Positions 44,119 through 52,444 of a stretch of DNA of 64,000 bases are shown here, one piece after another. Below the pieces are notes generated by a model that did no database searches, was not told the origin of the DNA, and worked only from the letters and a program-made list of their open reading frames with translations. The position numbers and the translations under genes were made by a program. Source of the DNA: Streptomyces graminofaciens (GTDB taxonomy: Bacteria; Actinomycetota; Actinomycetes; Streptomycetales; Streptomycetaceae); the NCBI RefSeq assembly GCF_030294945.1, contig NZ_AP018448.1, positions 4,278,001 through 4,342,000 of the forward strand, read 5' to 3'. The stretch's first letter is position 1; every line of letters starts with the position of its first letter.

Positions 44119-45041
44119 GTTCCGTCCTCTACGACGCCCCCGGCCCTCGGGCCAAACGGCGCAACACGATCCTAACGGTGGCCTTCGTCGTCATGCTCGC
44201 CCTGCTCCTGTGGTGGATCTGGCGAGTGCTGGACGACAAGGGGCAGCTGGAGTGGAAGCTCTGGGAGCCGTTCATCACGTCCCAGGCCTGGGACACGTAT
44301 CTGCTCCCCGGCCTCGCCAATACTCTCAAGGCCGCAGGCCTCGCCATGGTGATCGCCCTCCCGCTGGGCGCGTTCTTCGGCATCGCGCGCCTCTCCGACC
44401 ACCGCTGGATCCGCATCCCCGCCGGTGCGGTGGTCGAGTTCTTCCGGGCGATCCCCGTACTGCTCCTGATGCTGTTCGCCTTCCAGTTCTACGTCCGTTC
44501 CACCGGCCTCAGCACCGAGTACCGGCCGCTTTACGCGGTCGTCACCGGTCTGGTGCTCTACAACGCCTCGGTCCTCGCCGAAGTCGTACGCGCCGGAATC
44601 CTGGCCCTGCCCAAGGGCCAGACAGAGGCCGCCCAGGCGATCGGTCTGCGCAAGGGACAGACGATGTCCACCATCCTGTTGCCGCAGGCGGTCACCGTCA
44701 TGCTGCCGGCCATCGTCAGCCAGCTAGTCGTCATCGTGAAGGACACGGCGCTCGGCGGCGTGATGCTGACCTTCCCCGAGCTGCTCAACTCCCGCGGCAC
44801 CCTGGCGGCCAACTACGCCAACGTCGTCCCGAGTTTCATCGTGGTGGCGATCATCTTCATCATCCTGAACTTCCTCATCACCAGCTTCGCGAGCTGGCTG
44901 GAGGGCAGGTTGCGGCGGGGCAAGAAGTCGACGGGTGCGGTGCTCGGCCCGGCGGCAGTCGAAGGCACCGCCTCCACTGGCGCAGGCGGCGGCCTCCTCC
45001 CCGGCGGTGTTGTCGGTGGCGGCGGGGACAGCGGCAACTGA
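44115..45041 (+). CDS. gluD: Glutamate ABC transporter permease
   Basis: 308 residues, His/Glu/Gln/Arg-type permease with the EAA loop (TEAAQAIGLRKGQTMSTILL) and a Gly-rich C-terminal tail. ATG 44115 overlaps the gluC stop. A strong terminator begins 50 nt downstream. Confidence 0.94.
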   Translation: MSSVLYDAPGPRAKRRNTILTVAFVVMLALLLWWIWRVLDDKGQLEWKLWEPFITSQAWDTYLLPGLANTLKAAGLAMVIALPLGAFFGIARLSDHRWIRIPAGAVVEFFRAIPVLLLMLFAFQFYVRSTGLSTEYRPLYAVVTGLVLYNASVLAEVVRAGILALPKGQTEAAQAIGLRKGQTMSTILLPQAVTVMLPAIVSQLVVIVKDTALGGVMLTFPELLNSRGTLAANYANVVPSFIVVAIIFIILNFLITSFASWLEGRLRRGKKSTGAVLGPAAVEGTASTGAGGGLLPGGVVGGGGDSGN

Positions 45042-45090
45042 CGGGCGGTCGGGCGGCGTCTGCACTCAGGGTCCGCCGAATCAGGCCGTA

Positions 45091-45122
45091 CGGAGGCAGT
45101 GGCGTGATCGCCACTGCCTCCG
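45091..45122 (+). terminator. Rho-independent terminator of gluABCD
   Basis: Perfect 14-bp stem CGGAGGCAGTGGCG / CGCCACTGCCTCCG, 4-nt loop TGAT, followed by CCGTTTTATA. Confidence 0.95.
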
Positions 45123-45846
45123 CCGTTTTATACATCCTCCACGAAGGGCAAGCGTGCTGTCGGTCTGTCACTGACTGACATTGCAGGGTGGGATCCGTTC
45201 AACCACACCTGGGAGGCAACAGTTACGGGGACTCCTGAGAGCGGGTTCGACCTGATCAGGGGCATTGATCCAGCGTCGGGATGAGGTCCGCGTAAACGAA
45301 CGGTCACCAGCCGATCTTCGAGATGTCGACGCTCGCGAATCCCGGTCTGCCGCTCCCGATGGTCAAAACGTTCGCCGATGCGCTCACTGCCATGAAGACC
45401 GATGCCGTCTACGGTGCCGACCGGGCCCCGAAAACCCTGGGGGACCACACTGACGGCGCTCAGGGCCGTGTCGCAAAGAAGGCCGACCCAAATCGTGGAA
45501 ATCGGCAGTGGCCCACTGACTCGCTCAATAGATCACCAACAGTACACTCCACTCGCCGTAGGCGACTCGACGTCCAGCCACGAGCAAGAGAACGGGAAGG
45601 GCACGGATCAGGTCAGCAGCGATACCAAACAGGACGACGCGGTTGCAACTGCCACCTTTACCCCCCCCTGGCTGGCACCCCGATCGCTAATCACGCGCAA
45701 AGGAGTGGCGACCAGAGTCGCCAGCCGCGGTGTTTCGCCGCCTCTCGATCACCGCACTAGCCTCGCGCTTTCACGAGGCGGGGTGTCCGAGGCTTGATCA
45801 AATAAGCGGAGAGTGCTCCTGACCTGCAACGATGGGACTTGTCTAA
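45123..45846. other. Degenerate intergenic region left of the IS element
   Basis: About 720 bp without an intact gene. One stretch (about 45155-45283, plus strand) reads like a gene fragment: LSLTDIAGWDPFNHTWEAT and then GTPESGFDLIRGIDPASG before a stop. Another frame gives MSTLANPGLPLPMVKTFADA (from 45323). Neither has a convincing start region or a family I recognise, so the area looks like decayed coding sequence at the edge of a variable island. Confidence 0.45.
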
Positions 45847-46717
45847 GGGCTGTCCCGTAACTGCTGGTCACGGATGAGATGATCTTGTCGTGTCTGGTGT
45901 GATCACGGCGTCGGAGCCGTCCTGGATAGCCCCGTTCACCGGGCTGAGCCCGCGTCAGTTCGGCAAGCTAATCACCGCGCTGCGGCGCGAAAGCGCGGAT
46001 CCGGTCCGCAGGGGCCGCCCGTGGAGCCTGCCTCTGGAGGACCGGGTCCTGCTGGTCGCCGCGTACTGGCGGACCAACCTGACCCTGCGCCAACTGGCGC
46101 CGTTGTTCGGGGTGTCCAAGTCCGCGGCCGACCGGATCGTCGATCACCTCGGCCCGGCGCTGGCACTGCAGCCACGTAAACGGTTCCGCCGTGACGCCGT
46201 GCTGATCGTTGACGGCACCCTCGTCCCCACTCGCGACCACACGGTCGCCGAGCAGTCGAAGAACTATCGGTACTCGACCAACCACCAGGTCGTCATCGAC
46301 GCCGATACCCGGCTGGTCGTAGCAGTTGGACGGCCGTTGCCGGGCAACCGCAACGACTGCAAGGCATGGGAGTTGTCCGGCGCGAAGGACGCCGTCGGCC
46401 GCGCCACGGTGATCGCGGACGGCGGCTACCGGGGCACCGGCCTGATCATCCCGCACCGCCGCGAACCCGGCCAGACCGAACTCCCCACCTGGAAAGAGGA
46501 ACACAACACCTCCCACCGCAAGGTCCGTGCCCGCGTCGAGCACGCCTTCGCCCGCATGAAGACCTGGAAGATCCTCCGCGACTGCCGACTCAAGGGCGAC
46601 GGCGTCCACCACGCCATGCTCGGCATCGCCCGCCTGCACAACCTCACCCTCGCCGGCTGACGCAGAAGCAGGCAGGTCAACAAACACGTCGTAGATCATT
46701 TACGGGACAACGCTTAG
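45843..46717 (+). mobile_element. IS5-family insertion sequence
   Basis: One transposase gene bounded by imperfect inverted repeats: CTAAGGGCTGTCCCGTAA on the left (45843-45860) and its counterpart CTAAGCGTTGTCCCGTAA (complement of 46700-46717) on the right, matching at 16 of 18 positions. The outer CTAA/TTAG fits the YTAR target preference of this family, but identical direct target repeats are not seen. Element length about 870 bp. Confidence 0.85.
45890..46660 (+). CDS. IS5-family DDE transposase
   Basis: 256 residues, apparently intact. N-terminal helix-turn-helix (LTLRQLAPLFGVSKSAADRI), then a DDE_Tnp_4-type catalytic domain with Asp108 (VDGTLVP), Asp177 (IADGGYRG) and Glu217 (RVEHAFARMK). 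GTG start 45890. No frameshift is needed, so the element may be active. Confidence 0.92.
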   Translation: MSGVITASEPSWIAPFTGLSPRQFGKLITALRRESADPVRRGRPWSLPLEDRVLLVAAYWRTNLTLRQLAPLFGVSKSAADRIVDHLGPALALQPRKRFRRDAVLIVDGTLVPTRDHTVAEQSKNYRYSTNHQVVIDADTRLVVAVGRPLPGNRNDCKAWELSGAKDAVGRATVIADGGYRGTGLIIPHRREPGQTELPTWKEEHNTSHRKVRARVEHAFARMKTWKILRDCRLKGDGVHHAMLGIARLHNLTLAG

Positions 46718-47262
46718 TACCGCGCTCTACGAGTCGCCGAGCGGCGTCCCATCTTTCTGGGCGCCGCTTCTCAGGTGACAGGCTTTGCCCGGCCGATGTC
46801 TCCGCTCCGTCGCGACGACCAAAGCAAGCCCGTCCGCAAGACAAACCGCCAGGTCGGATTGCCTACAGACCGTGTGCGCCACGGAATCGACCGATGGATT
46901 CCAGCCATAAAACGACCGAAGTAGACTCCTCGATTTTCAGTCATCACCCGGCCAGAAATCCCCCATCCGATTCCAGCCCGCCGCATCCGGAATTAATCCC
47001 CTCAGTTACCTTGAGGGCACCGCGTCGACCTTGCCCCATTTCTTCCAATCTCCAGGAATGCAAAGCTCAAATAATCCTCAGAAGATTGATACCGCACTTG
47101 CCTCCCATTGCCAGATCTGGAATTTTTAATGGCCGCACAGAGAGCTAAATTCCTCTCCGTGCACAGGGGGAGGCGTGACGTCCAGACCAACGCCACGCCC
47201 CCTGCTTCCCGTCAGGTAAAACGTCACGATTTGACCGCAAAGGAAGTAGGCGAAGAAGGTTG
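46718..47262. other. AT-richer gap between IS element and small secreted genes
   Basis: 545 bp with no supportable gene and visibly lower GC than its surroundings (especially 46880-47260). A stem-loop GCGGCGTCCCA/TGGGCGCCGC lies at 46741-46767. The promoter of the 47263 gene must be in the distal part; GAAGG precedes its ATG. Confidence 0.45.
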
Positions 47263-47601
47263 ATGAAGAATTTCCGCCATCGACGGACCGTCACCACCCC
47301 GGCACTTGGAATGCTGCTGGCTGGCATCCTCTCGCTCGGCTCGGGGGCACCCGCATCAGCGTCCGATGCCAGCATCATGGCGCGGCCCACCAATTGTCAC
47401 TATGAGGTCTGGGGCTACTGGGGCTCGGTCGCCAACTGCCAAAACCACAATGGCGGCTCCTACCGAGCCCTCGTCAGGTGCAAGTACCCGGAAGGAAAGG
47501 TGCGCGCCTACGAGGGCCCATGGAAGCAGACGGCAGATTCCCGAGCGTACTGCCAGGGAGACTCAAAACCCGTTTCCGCGGGCATCGAGACTCGCGTCTA
47601 G
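47263..47601 (+). CDS. Small four-cysteine secreted protein, copy 1
   Basis: 112 residues. Signal peptide 1-33 (MKNFRHRRTVTTPALGML, then LLAGILSLGSGAPASA), mature part of about 78 residues with four cysteines in the order NC...NC..HNGGSYRALVRC...W...YC. Two disulfides are likely after export. The same cysteine frame and NGG(S/R)YRA motif recur in the next gene, so the pair arose by tandem duplication. No known domain. It sits in the variable island just after the IS element. Confidence 0.78.
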   Translation: MKNFRHRRTVTTPALGMLLAGILSLGSGAPASASDASIMARPTNCHYEVWGYWGSVANCQNHNGGSYRALVRCKYPEGKVRAYEGPWKQTADSRAYCQGDSKPVSAGIETRV

Positions 47602-47636
47602 AAAACGACCGGCAGGCAGGAAAGGATCAGAGGCGC

Positions 47637-47996
47637 ATGAAGAAGAAGTATTCGAAGGTGCTCACCGCCACGGGTATGGCAGCCTGTTTCATTCTGGGAC
47701 TCCAAGGCTCAGCCAATGCGGCCCGCGCGGAAGACACGTCAGCTTCGACTGAAATGTCCATAACGGCCTGGCCAACAGGGTGCTCCAACGGCAAGTACGA
47801 GGACGGCTGGGCGGCCAAGTGCACCGACAGCAATGGTGGACGCTACAGAGCAACCGTGACGTGTAAGCCTGACGGGGGCGGGCCACTCATCGTTCGCTAT
47901 CCGGCGGTTTGGAAGTCCAAGGGGCTTTCCATCGTTTACTGCCCGCCGCTCACCTTGAACATCAGTGGCGGCATCATCACAAAGTCAACCAGTTAG
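47637..47996 (+). CDS. Small four-cysteine secreted protein, copy 2
   Basis: 119 residues. Signal peptide 1-28 (MKKKYSKVLTATGMAACF, ILGLQGSANA), mature domain with GC...KC.DSNGGRYRATVTC...VWK...VYC, matching the four-cysteine frame of copy 1 at low overall identity. AGAGG precedes ATG 47637; 35 bp separates it from copy 1, so they form an operon. Possible roles include secreted inhibitor, bacteriocin-like or wall-associated factor; none is supported by sequence. Confidence 0.78.
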   Translation: MKKKYSKVLTATGMAACFILGLQGSANAARAEDTSASTEMSITAWPTGCSNGKYEDGWAAKCTDSNGGRYRATVTCKPDGGGPLIVRYPAVWKSKGLSIVYCPPLTLNISGGIITKSTS

Positions 47997-48439
47997 TACT
48001 GCGTCCTGTTTCAGGCTTCTGTGATGAGCCCCGGTTAGGAACGGGTGCGGCCACCGTGTGATCATCGTGGGTTGTCAGGACCCCTGAAGATGCGGTGGCC
48101 GCACTGGGGCTACTGACGAATGCCGAGCGCATGAGCTACTGGCGGCTTACCGAACAGGTCTTTCCTGGGTAATCCGAGGGATAACTCCACGTCCGCTGGG
48201 CGCACCCAACCGCGTCCGCACCGTTCATGCTGCATGGCTCGCGCGCTGCGCGACTGTTGGAAACACGATCCAGGTAAGGGTGAACAACTCGGAGACCGCA
48301 GCCCGACCACCACCGCCCGCCGTCACTTGACGCAAGCACCGGCAATGGGTTGCATACGTTCTGTGATCGTGCACCCTGCTCCAACTTCCTGTTCACCCAC
48401 GTCCGTCAGGACTTCACTCCGGGCAGGGGGCGCCGCGCC
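47997..48439. other. Gap right of the small secreted genes
   Basis: 443 bp without a supportable gene. A short frame ending ALGLLTNAERMSYWRLTEQV (stop near 48169) may be a remnant. The remainder has no recognisable motif; it marks the right boundary of the variable island before the core monooxygenase gene. Confidence 0.4.
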
Positions 48440-50128
48440 GTGGACCCGGTGATCATCGTCGGCGCGGGGCCCGTGGGGCTCACGCTCGCCCTTGCGCTGG
48501 CGCGCCAGGAGGTCCCGTCCGTGGTCCTCGACGAAGGCCCCGGCAAGGACGAGCAGCGGCTTGCGCGGACCGTCGTCCTGCACGAGGACACGGCCGCTCT
48601 GATGGAACGGCTGACCGGGTTCCCGCTCTCCGAGGCCGGGTTCCGTTGGGCCGGATGGCGGTCGATGCGGCGCAGGCAGGTGATGCGTCACGTCCGGTTC
48701 CAGGAACCAGGCGAAACGGATCCTCAGGTCGACACCCATGGCGTGGGGAGGCCCCTCAGCGGCCCCGAGGAGACCGTCGAGGGCTCCGCCGACCTCCCCC
48801 CGCTCCACATCGCCCAGCACGTCCTGACCACCGCCCTGCGCGAGGCCATCGGCGAGGAACACCTCGTCAAGGTCGTGGTCGAGAGCCGGCTGGACGCGAT
48901 CGAACAGGAACCGTCCGGCGTCACGGCCCACACCCGCGGCCCCAAGAGCACCTGGTGGCGCGGCAGCTACCTCGTGGGCTGCGACGGCCCGCGCTCGACG
49001 GTCCGCAAACTCCAGGACATCCGCTTCCCCGGCCGTACGGCGGTGGAACGGCACGCGGTGGCCGCGCTGCGCACCGAACTCCCCTGGCAAGGCGAAGCGT
49101 TGCTGCACCGCACACCACCGTGGCGGTCGTCGGGCCCCTCCGGCGGTGAAGTGACCGCGCGCCCGCTCGACGACGACGTGTGGCGCCTGGACTGGCTGCT
49201 GCCCCCGGGCAAGGACCTGGTGACCCCCGACCTCCTCGTGGCCCGCGTCCGCGAGACCCTCGCGGGCTGGACGGGCGGTTCCACACCGCCGTACGAACTG
49301 CTGGACACCGGTGTGCACACCGTCCACCACCGGCTCGCGCGGCGCTGGCGGGTCGGCCGGGTGTTCCTCGCCGGGGACGCGGCCCACCTCCTCGGCGCGC
49401 TCGGTACCCAGGGCCTCGACGAGGGGCTGCGGGACGCCGACAACCTCGCCTGGAAACTGGCGCTGGCCTGGCACCACGGCTCGCACGAGGCCCTGCTCGA
49501 CAGCTACCAGTCGGAGCGGCGCGCCGTCGTCGCCGCCCGACTGCGCGCCGCCGACCAGGCACTCCCCCTGCTGCGCGGCGGCAAGGGCCTGCGCTCGTAC
49601 GTCCCCGGCTCGTCCCGGGGCCATGACGCACTGCTCTCCGACGGCCACCTGGGGCGCGGCGCTCTGGGCGCGCCGGGGGCGTACACCAACTCCCCCCTCA
49701 TGCCTCCCCGCGCCGACTCGGAGGCGCCGGTCGACACCCTGCCCGGCGCCCAGGTCGTCGACGTACGGGTCACCGCCGAGGACGGCTCCTTCGTGCAGCT
49801 ACGGGACCGTCTCGGCCGTGGGGCACTGCTGGTGGTGCTGATCGCGCCGGGCACGGGGGTCTGGGAGCGCAAGCACTGGGTGAGCGCGGGCCTCATGCCC
49901 CGGCTCGCGGCCGCCGTCTCCGCCCTGCCCCACACCGCCGAACTCCTGGTGGCCGAGACCTACCCGGGCGCCGCCGCCCACAACGTTCTCCTCATCCGCC
50001 CCGACGGCCACCTCGTCACCGCCCTGACCGGCGTCCGCCCGGCCGACCTGTACGCGGCGGCGGAGGCGACACTGGGCGGAGCCGAGCAGCAGCCGGTGAC
50101 GACGGAAGCCACCGCGACCTCGCGATGA
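48440..50128 (+). CDS. FAD-dependent aromatic-ring monooxygenase family protein
   Basis: 562 residues. Group A flavin hydroxylase: dinucleotide-binding GAGPVG (8-13) at the N-terminus, the DG motif GCDGPRSTVR, and the GD motif GRVFLAGDAAHLLGALGTQG, followed by a thioredoxin-like C-terminal domain typical of the phenol hydroxylase/PgaE type. Substrate unknown. I chose GTG 48440 (MDPVIIVGAGPVGL) because it places the Rossmann motif at the usual position; longer frames add unrelated residues. Confidence 0.88.
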   Translation: MDPVIIVGAGPVGLTLALALARQEVPSVVLDEGPGKDEQRLARTVVLHEDTAALMERLTGFPLSEAGFRWAGWRSMRRRQVMRHVRFQEPGETDPQVDTHGVGRPLSGPEETVEGSADLPPLHIAQHVLTTALREAIGEEHLVKVVVESRLDAIEQEPSGVTAHTRGPKSTWWRGSYLVGCDGPRSTVRKLQDIRFPGRTAVERHAVAALRTELPWQGEALLHRTPPWRSSGPSGGEVTARPLDDDVWRLDWLLPPGKDLVTPDLLVARVRETLAGWTGGSTPPYELLDTGVHTVHHRLARRWRVGRVFLAGDAAHLLGALGTQGLDEGLRDADNLAWKLALAWHHGSHEALLDSYQSERRAVVAARLRAADQALPLLRGGKGLRSYVPGSSRGHDALLSDGHLGRGALGAPGAYTNSPLMPPRADSEAPVDTLPGAQVVDVRVTAEDGSFVQLRDRLGRGALLVVLIAPGTGVWERKHWVSAGLMPRLAAAVSALPHTAELLVAETYPGAAAHNVLLIRPDGHLVTALTGVRPADLYAAAEATLGGAEQQPVTTEATATSR

Positions 50129-50164
50129 GTGCCGGGAACCCTTGACGTCCCCTCGCCGGATCAG

Positions 50165-50200
50165 CCGACCGTCACTGTGTGTCCACATAGTGACGGTCGG
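50165..50200. terminator. 12-bp inverted repeat after the monooxygenase gene
   Basis: CCGACCGTCACT / AGTGACGGTCGG, perfect 12-bp arms with a 12-nt loop, 37 nt after the monooxygenase stop and about 75 nt before the cysteine-leader ORF. It is either a terminator or an operator for the cysteine genes; there is no U-tract. Confidence 0.6.
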
Positions 50201-50275
50201 TTGACCGGTCCGCGAGACCGTGGTCTACTCCGGATCGTGACCGACACCTCTACGCGCCTGTGGCGGAGGGTCCAT

Positions 50276-50323
50276 ATGGACCTCGTCCGCTACGCGGGCT
50301 GCGTGTGTCGTCCGTCCTGCTGA
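50276..50323 (+). CDS. Cysteine-rich leader peptide upstream of cysteine dioxygenase
   Basis: 15-residue ORF MDLVRYAGCVCRPSC with GGAGGG 6 nt before its ATG; three cysteines fall in the last seven residues and the ORF ends 83 nt before the cysteine dioxygenase start. The pattern HxDLxRxAxxxC is shared with the short putative leader peptides found ahead of sulfur-metabolism genes in Streptomyces, and Cys-rich leaders control downstream genes by ribosome-mediated attenuation in mycobacteria (established). Here ribosome pausing at Cys codons would report cysteine level to genes that degrade cysteine. An upstream in-frame GTG (50237) could extend it. Confidence 0.75.
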   Translation: MDLVRYAGCVCRPSC

Positions 50324-50406
50324 ATTCGCATCCCCCTTTTTCTGCGCGCCGCGCCGCCTCCGAGCCGCCGCGCGCTCCCACGCGAACGCACTTCAGGACG
50401 GTACCC

Positions 50407-50955
50407 GTGTCTGTGTCCCCCGCTGTCTCTTCCGCCCCGGCCGCCTCGACGTCGCCCGTCGCCGCCCCCACACAGGCCGACCTCCTCGACTTCGTCCGCC
50501 GGACGGCCGCCGACGCCGAGGTGATCGCCTCGCTCCCGCTCGACCCCGAGGGCCGTACCTGGGTACGGCTCGAGGGCCCCGGCGGCAGTGAGGCCTGGCT
50601 CATCGGCTGGCCGCCCGGCACCGGAACCGGCTGGCACGACCACGCCGACTCGGTGGGCGCCTTCGTCACGGCCTCCGGCGAACTCAAGGAGAACTCCCTC
50701 GCCGCCCGCCTCCCCACGGACGGCTGGAAGACCCTCGAACTCGCCGACGGCGTCGACCGTGAGCGTCGCCTGCCCGCCGGCAAGGGCCGCGCCTTCGGAC
50801 AGCACCACGTGCACGAGGTGTTCAACGAGTCCACCGAGGAACACGCGATCTCCGTCCACGCCTACTACCCACCGCTGCCCCGCATCCGCCGCTACAGCCG
50901 TACGGGCCAGGTGCTGCACCTGGAGCACGTGGAGCGTCCGGACGACTGGCAGTGA
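50407..50955 (+). CDS. Cysteine dioxygenase
   Basis: 182 residues. Cupin enzyme that oxidises L-cysteine to cysteine sulfinate using Fe(II) and O2. Iron ligands are in GWHDHADSVGAF (His77, His79) and GQHHVHEVFN (His133/134 or 136). GTG 50407 follows AGGACGG. Residues 1-22 are a variable Ala/Ser/Pro-rich extension. It is preceded by a cysteine leader peptide and followed after 46 bp by a broken rhodanese gene, a usual partner in cysteine sulfur handling. Confidence 0.92.
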   Translation: MSVSPAVSSAPAASTSPVAAPTQADLLDFVRRTAADAEVIASLPLDPEGRTWVRLEGPGGSEAWLIGWPPGTGTGWHDHADSVGAFVTASGELKENSLAARLPTDGWKTLELADGVDRERRLPAGKGRAFGQHHVHEVFNESTEEHAISVHAYYPPLPRIRRYSRTGQVLHLEHVERPDDWQ

Positions 50956-51001
50956 GCGCGGTCCGGAACGAGCCGGGCCTACCGAGCGACCCGAGCGGCC
51001 G

Positions 51002-51396
51002 GTGAGCATCGACGAGTCGCTGGAGCGGGTCCGCGCGGACCTGGACCGTATGGAGCCGAAGGAGGCCCACGACGCCGCGCAGGCGGGCGAGGCCCTCCTC
51101 GTGGACATCCGTTACGCGGCCCTGCGCGACCGCGACGGCCTCGTCCCCGGCACCCTCGTCGTCGAACGCAACGAACTGGAATGGCGCCTCGACCCCCAGG
51201 GCAGCCACCGTGTCCCCGAAGACACCGTGTCCTCGAAGCCACCGACCACGACCTGCGCGTCGTCGTCATCTGCGACGAGGGCTACGCCTCCAGCCTCGCG
51301 GCCTCCTCCCTGCGCCAACTGGGCCCGCACCGGGCGACCGACCTGACGGGCGGCTTCCAGGCGTGGAGAGCGGCCGGCTTGCCGGTGATGGCCCAG
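51002..51396 (+). pseudogene. Rhodanese-like sulfurtransferase, frameshifted
   Basis: Starts GTG 51002 (MSIDESLERVRADLDRMEP) and reads LVDIRYAALRDRDGLVPG, VVERNELEWRLDPQGSHRVP. After about 51222 the rhodanese reading continues in another frame: ATDHDLRVVVICDEGYASSL (with the active-site Cys), LRQLGPHRATDLTGGFQAW, RAAGLPV. The cause is visible: a 17-bp unit is duplicated in tandem at 51206-51239; removing one copy restores a continuous frame. The second frame then has no stop before running antisense through the VOC gene, so the 3' end is also altered. Non-functional unless the duplication is an assembly error. Confidence 0.85.
51206..51239 (+). repeat. 17-bp tandem duplication that breaks the rhodanese gene
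   Basis: CACCGTGTCCCCGAAGA (51206-51222) followed directly by CACCGTGTCCTCGAAGC (51223-51239), differing at two positions. 17 is not a multiple of three, so it shifts the frame. Confidence 0.93.
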
Positions 51397-51450
51397 TGCC
51401 CTTCTGATGGATCTCGGCGGCCCCAGTTGCCAGTCGTGGGTCGTCGGCGG

Positions 51451-51828
51451 TCAGTGACGGACCAGGCAGAAAGGATGCCCCGCCGGGTCCGCGTAGATCC
51501 GCCAACTCCGCCCGTCGGAGCCGCCGTCGAGCAGTGTCGCACCGGCATCCAGCACGGCCTCCTGCGCCCGGTCCAGGTCCTCGACCCCGAAGTCCAGATG
51601 GAACTGCTGGGGCCGGGCGGGGTCCGGCCACTGCGGCGGGCGATAGTCCGCCACCCGTTGGAAGGCGAGCACAAGACCGGACGGCGAGTGCAACGTCGCC
51701 CAACCGTCACCGAGCGCCCAACGCCGGTCCGGCCGGTCGACGGTGCCACCGAGCAACGACCGGTAGAACTCGGCCAGCTGCCTCGGATCAGCACAGTCCA
51801 ACACCACACACTGCAGATCAGCGATCAT
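51451..51828 (-). CDS. VOC-superfamily (glyoxalase/bleomycin-resistance fold) protein
   Basis: 125 residues. Two beta-alpha-beta-beta-beta modules: VVLDCADPRQLAEFYRSLLG and FHLDFGVEDLDRAQEAVLDA, ending YADPAGHPFCLVRH, with possible metal-binding His/Glu positions. Common in Streptomyces as lyase, dioxygenase or resistance-type proteins; substrate not predictable. Convergent with the broken rhodanese gene. Confidence 0.88.
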   Translation of the reverse strand: MIADLQCVVLDCADPRQLAEFYRSLLGGTVDRPDRRWALGDGWATLHSPSGLVLAFQRVADYRPPQWPDPARPQQFHLDFGVEDLDRAQEAVLDAGATLLDGGSDGRSWRIYADPAGHPFCLVRH

Positions 51829-51880
51829 GGTCGGATCCTAGGGCGCGGCCACACGACCGCTCCGGTGATCCTGCCCGAAC

Positions 51881-52309
51881 CTAGACCATGCTCAGCAGAT
51901 GATCCGTGGGTATGTAGTTGATCTTCCAGTCCGCACAGACTCCCGGGGCCCCGTCCTCCGGGCATCGCGCACCCACCGTCACCCAACGGACCGACCCGTC
52001 GGCGGACAACGTGAACGCGACGGCCACCTCGAACTCCTCGCTTCCACATGGGCACTCGAGCACGCAAGGATCCGCTTCCTCCCAGTACTCCGCGCTGTCC
52101 GCGATAAACGCCTGGGCCCCGCAGCCGGAACACTCCCGTTCGGCACCGCCCTCGACGTCGTCGAACCGCAGGGAGAAGACGCGTCCGGCACAGTCACCGC
52201 ACACGCACGAAGAGATCTTCACCGGCCGGTCGTCGACGGCACCGCGCAGCAGCGCCGCGAGCTCCGCGGAAACGCCCTCATCAACCTGGTCATCACCGTG
52301 CACAGGCAC
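51881..52309 (-). CDS. Zinc-ribbon-like small protein, function unknown
   Basis: 142 residues with three Cys clusters (SCVCGDC, ECSGCGAQ, ECPCGSEEFEV) plus further Cys (ARCPEDG, GVCADW), suggesting one or two zinc ribbons. GTG 52309 has GGAG 6 nt upstream. The frame stays open upstream into the hexanucleotide repeat, where it would encode (Arg-Val)n; I exclude that part because it has no ribosome-binding site. No family recognised. Confidence 0.7.
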   Translation of the reverse strand: MPVHGDDQVDEGVSAELAALLRGAVDDRPVKISSCVCGDCAGRVFSLRFDDVEGGAERECSGCGAQAFIADSAEYWEEADPCVLECPCGSEEFEVAVAFTLSADGSVRWVTVGARCPEDGAPGVCADWKINYIPTDHLLSMV

Positions 52310-52329
52310 ATCGCTCCAGACACCTCGAA

Positions 52330-52399
52330 CCCGCACCCGCACCCGCACCCGCACCCGCACCCGCACCCGCACCCGCACCCGCACCCGCACCCGCACCCG
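52330..52399. repeat. (CCCGCA)n hexanucleotide microsatellite
   Basis: 70 bp, 11.7 uninterrupted copies of CCCGCA, 21 bp upstream of the zinc-ribbon gene and 46 bp from the recX stop. It is likely to vary in copy number between strains and changes promoter spacing or 5' mRNA length of the zinc-ribbon gene in 6-bp steps. Confidence 0.97.
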
Positions 52400-52444
52400 T
52401 CCAGCATGCCCAAGGGCCTGGATGCACCCCGCCTCCTTCTGTCG

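Noticed and set aside
45843..46717. Target-site duplication of the IS5-type element
   Set aside because: Flanking CTAA and TTAG are inverted, not direct, copies, so they extend the terminal repeats; no identical direct repeat found.
52219..52413. Cys-Gly repeat protein from the hexanucleotide repeat
   Set aside because: The hexamer gives a dipeptide repeat in every frame; this one overlaps the zinc-ribbon gene start out of frame and has no support.
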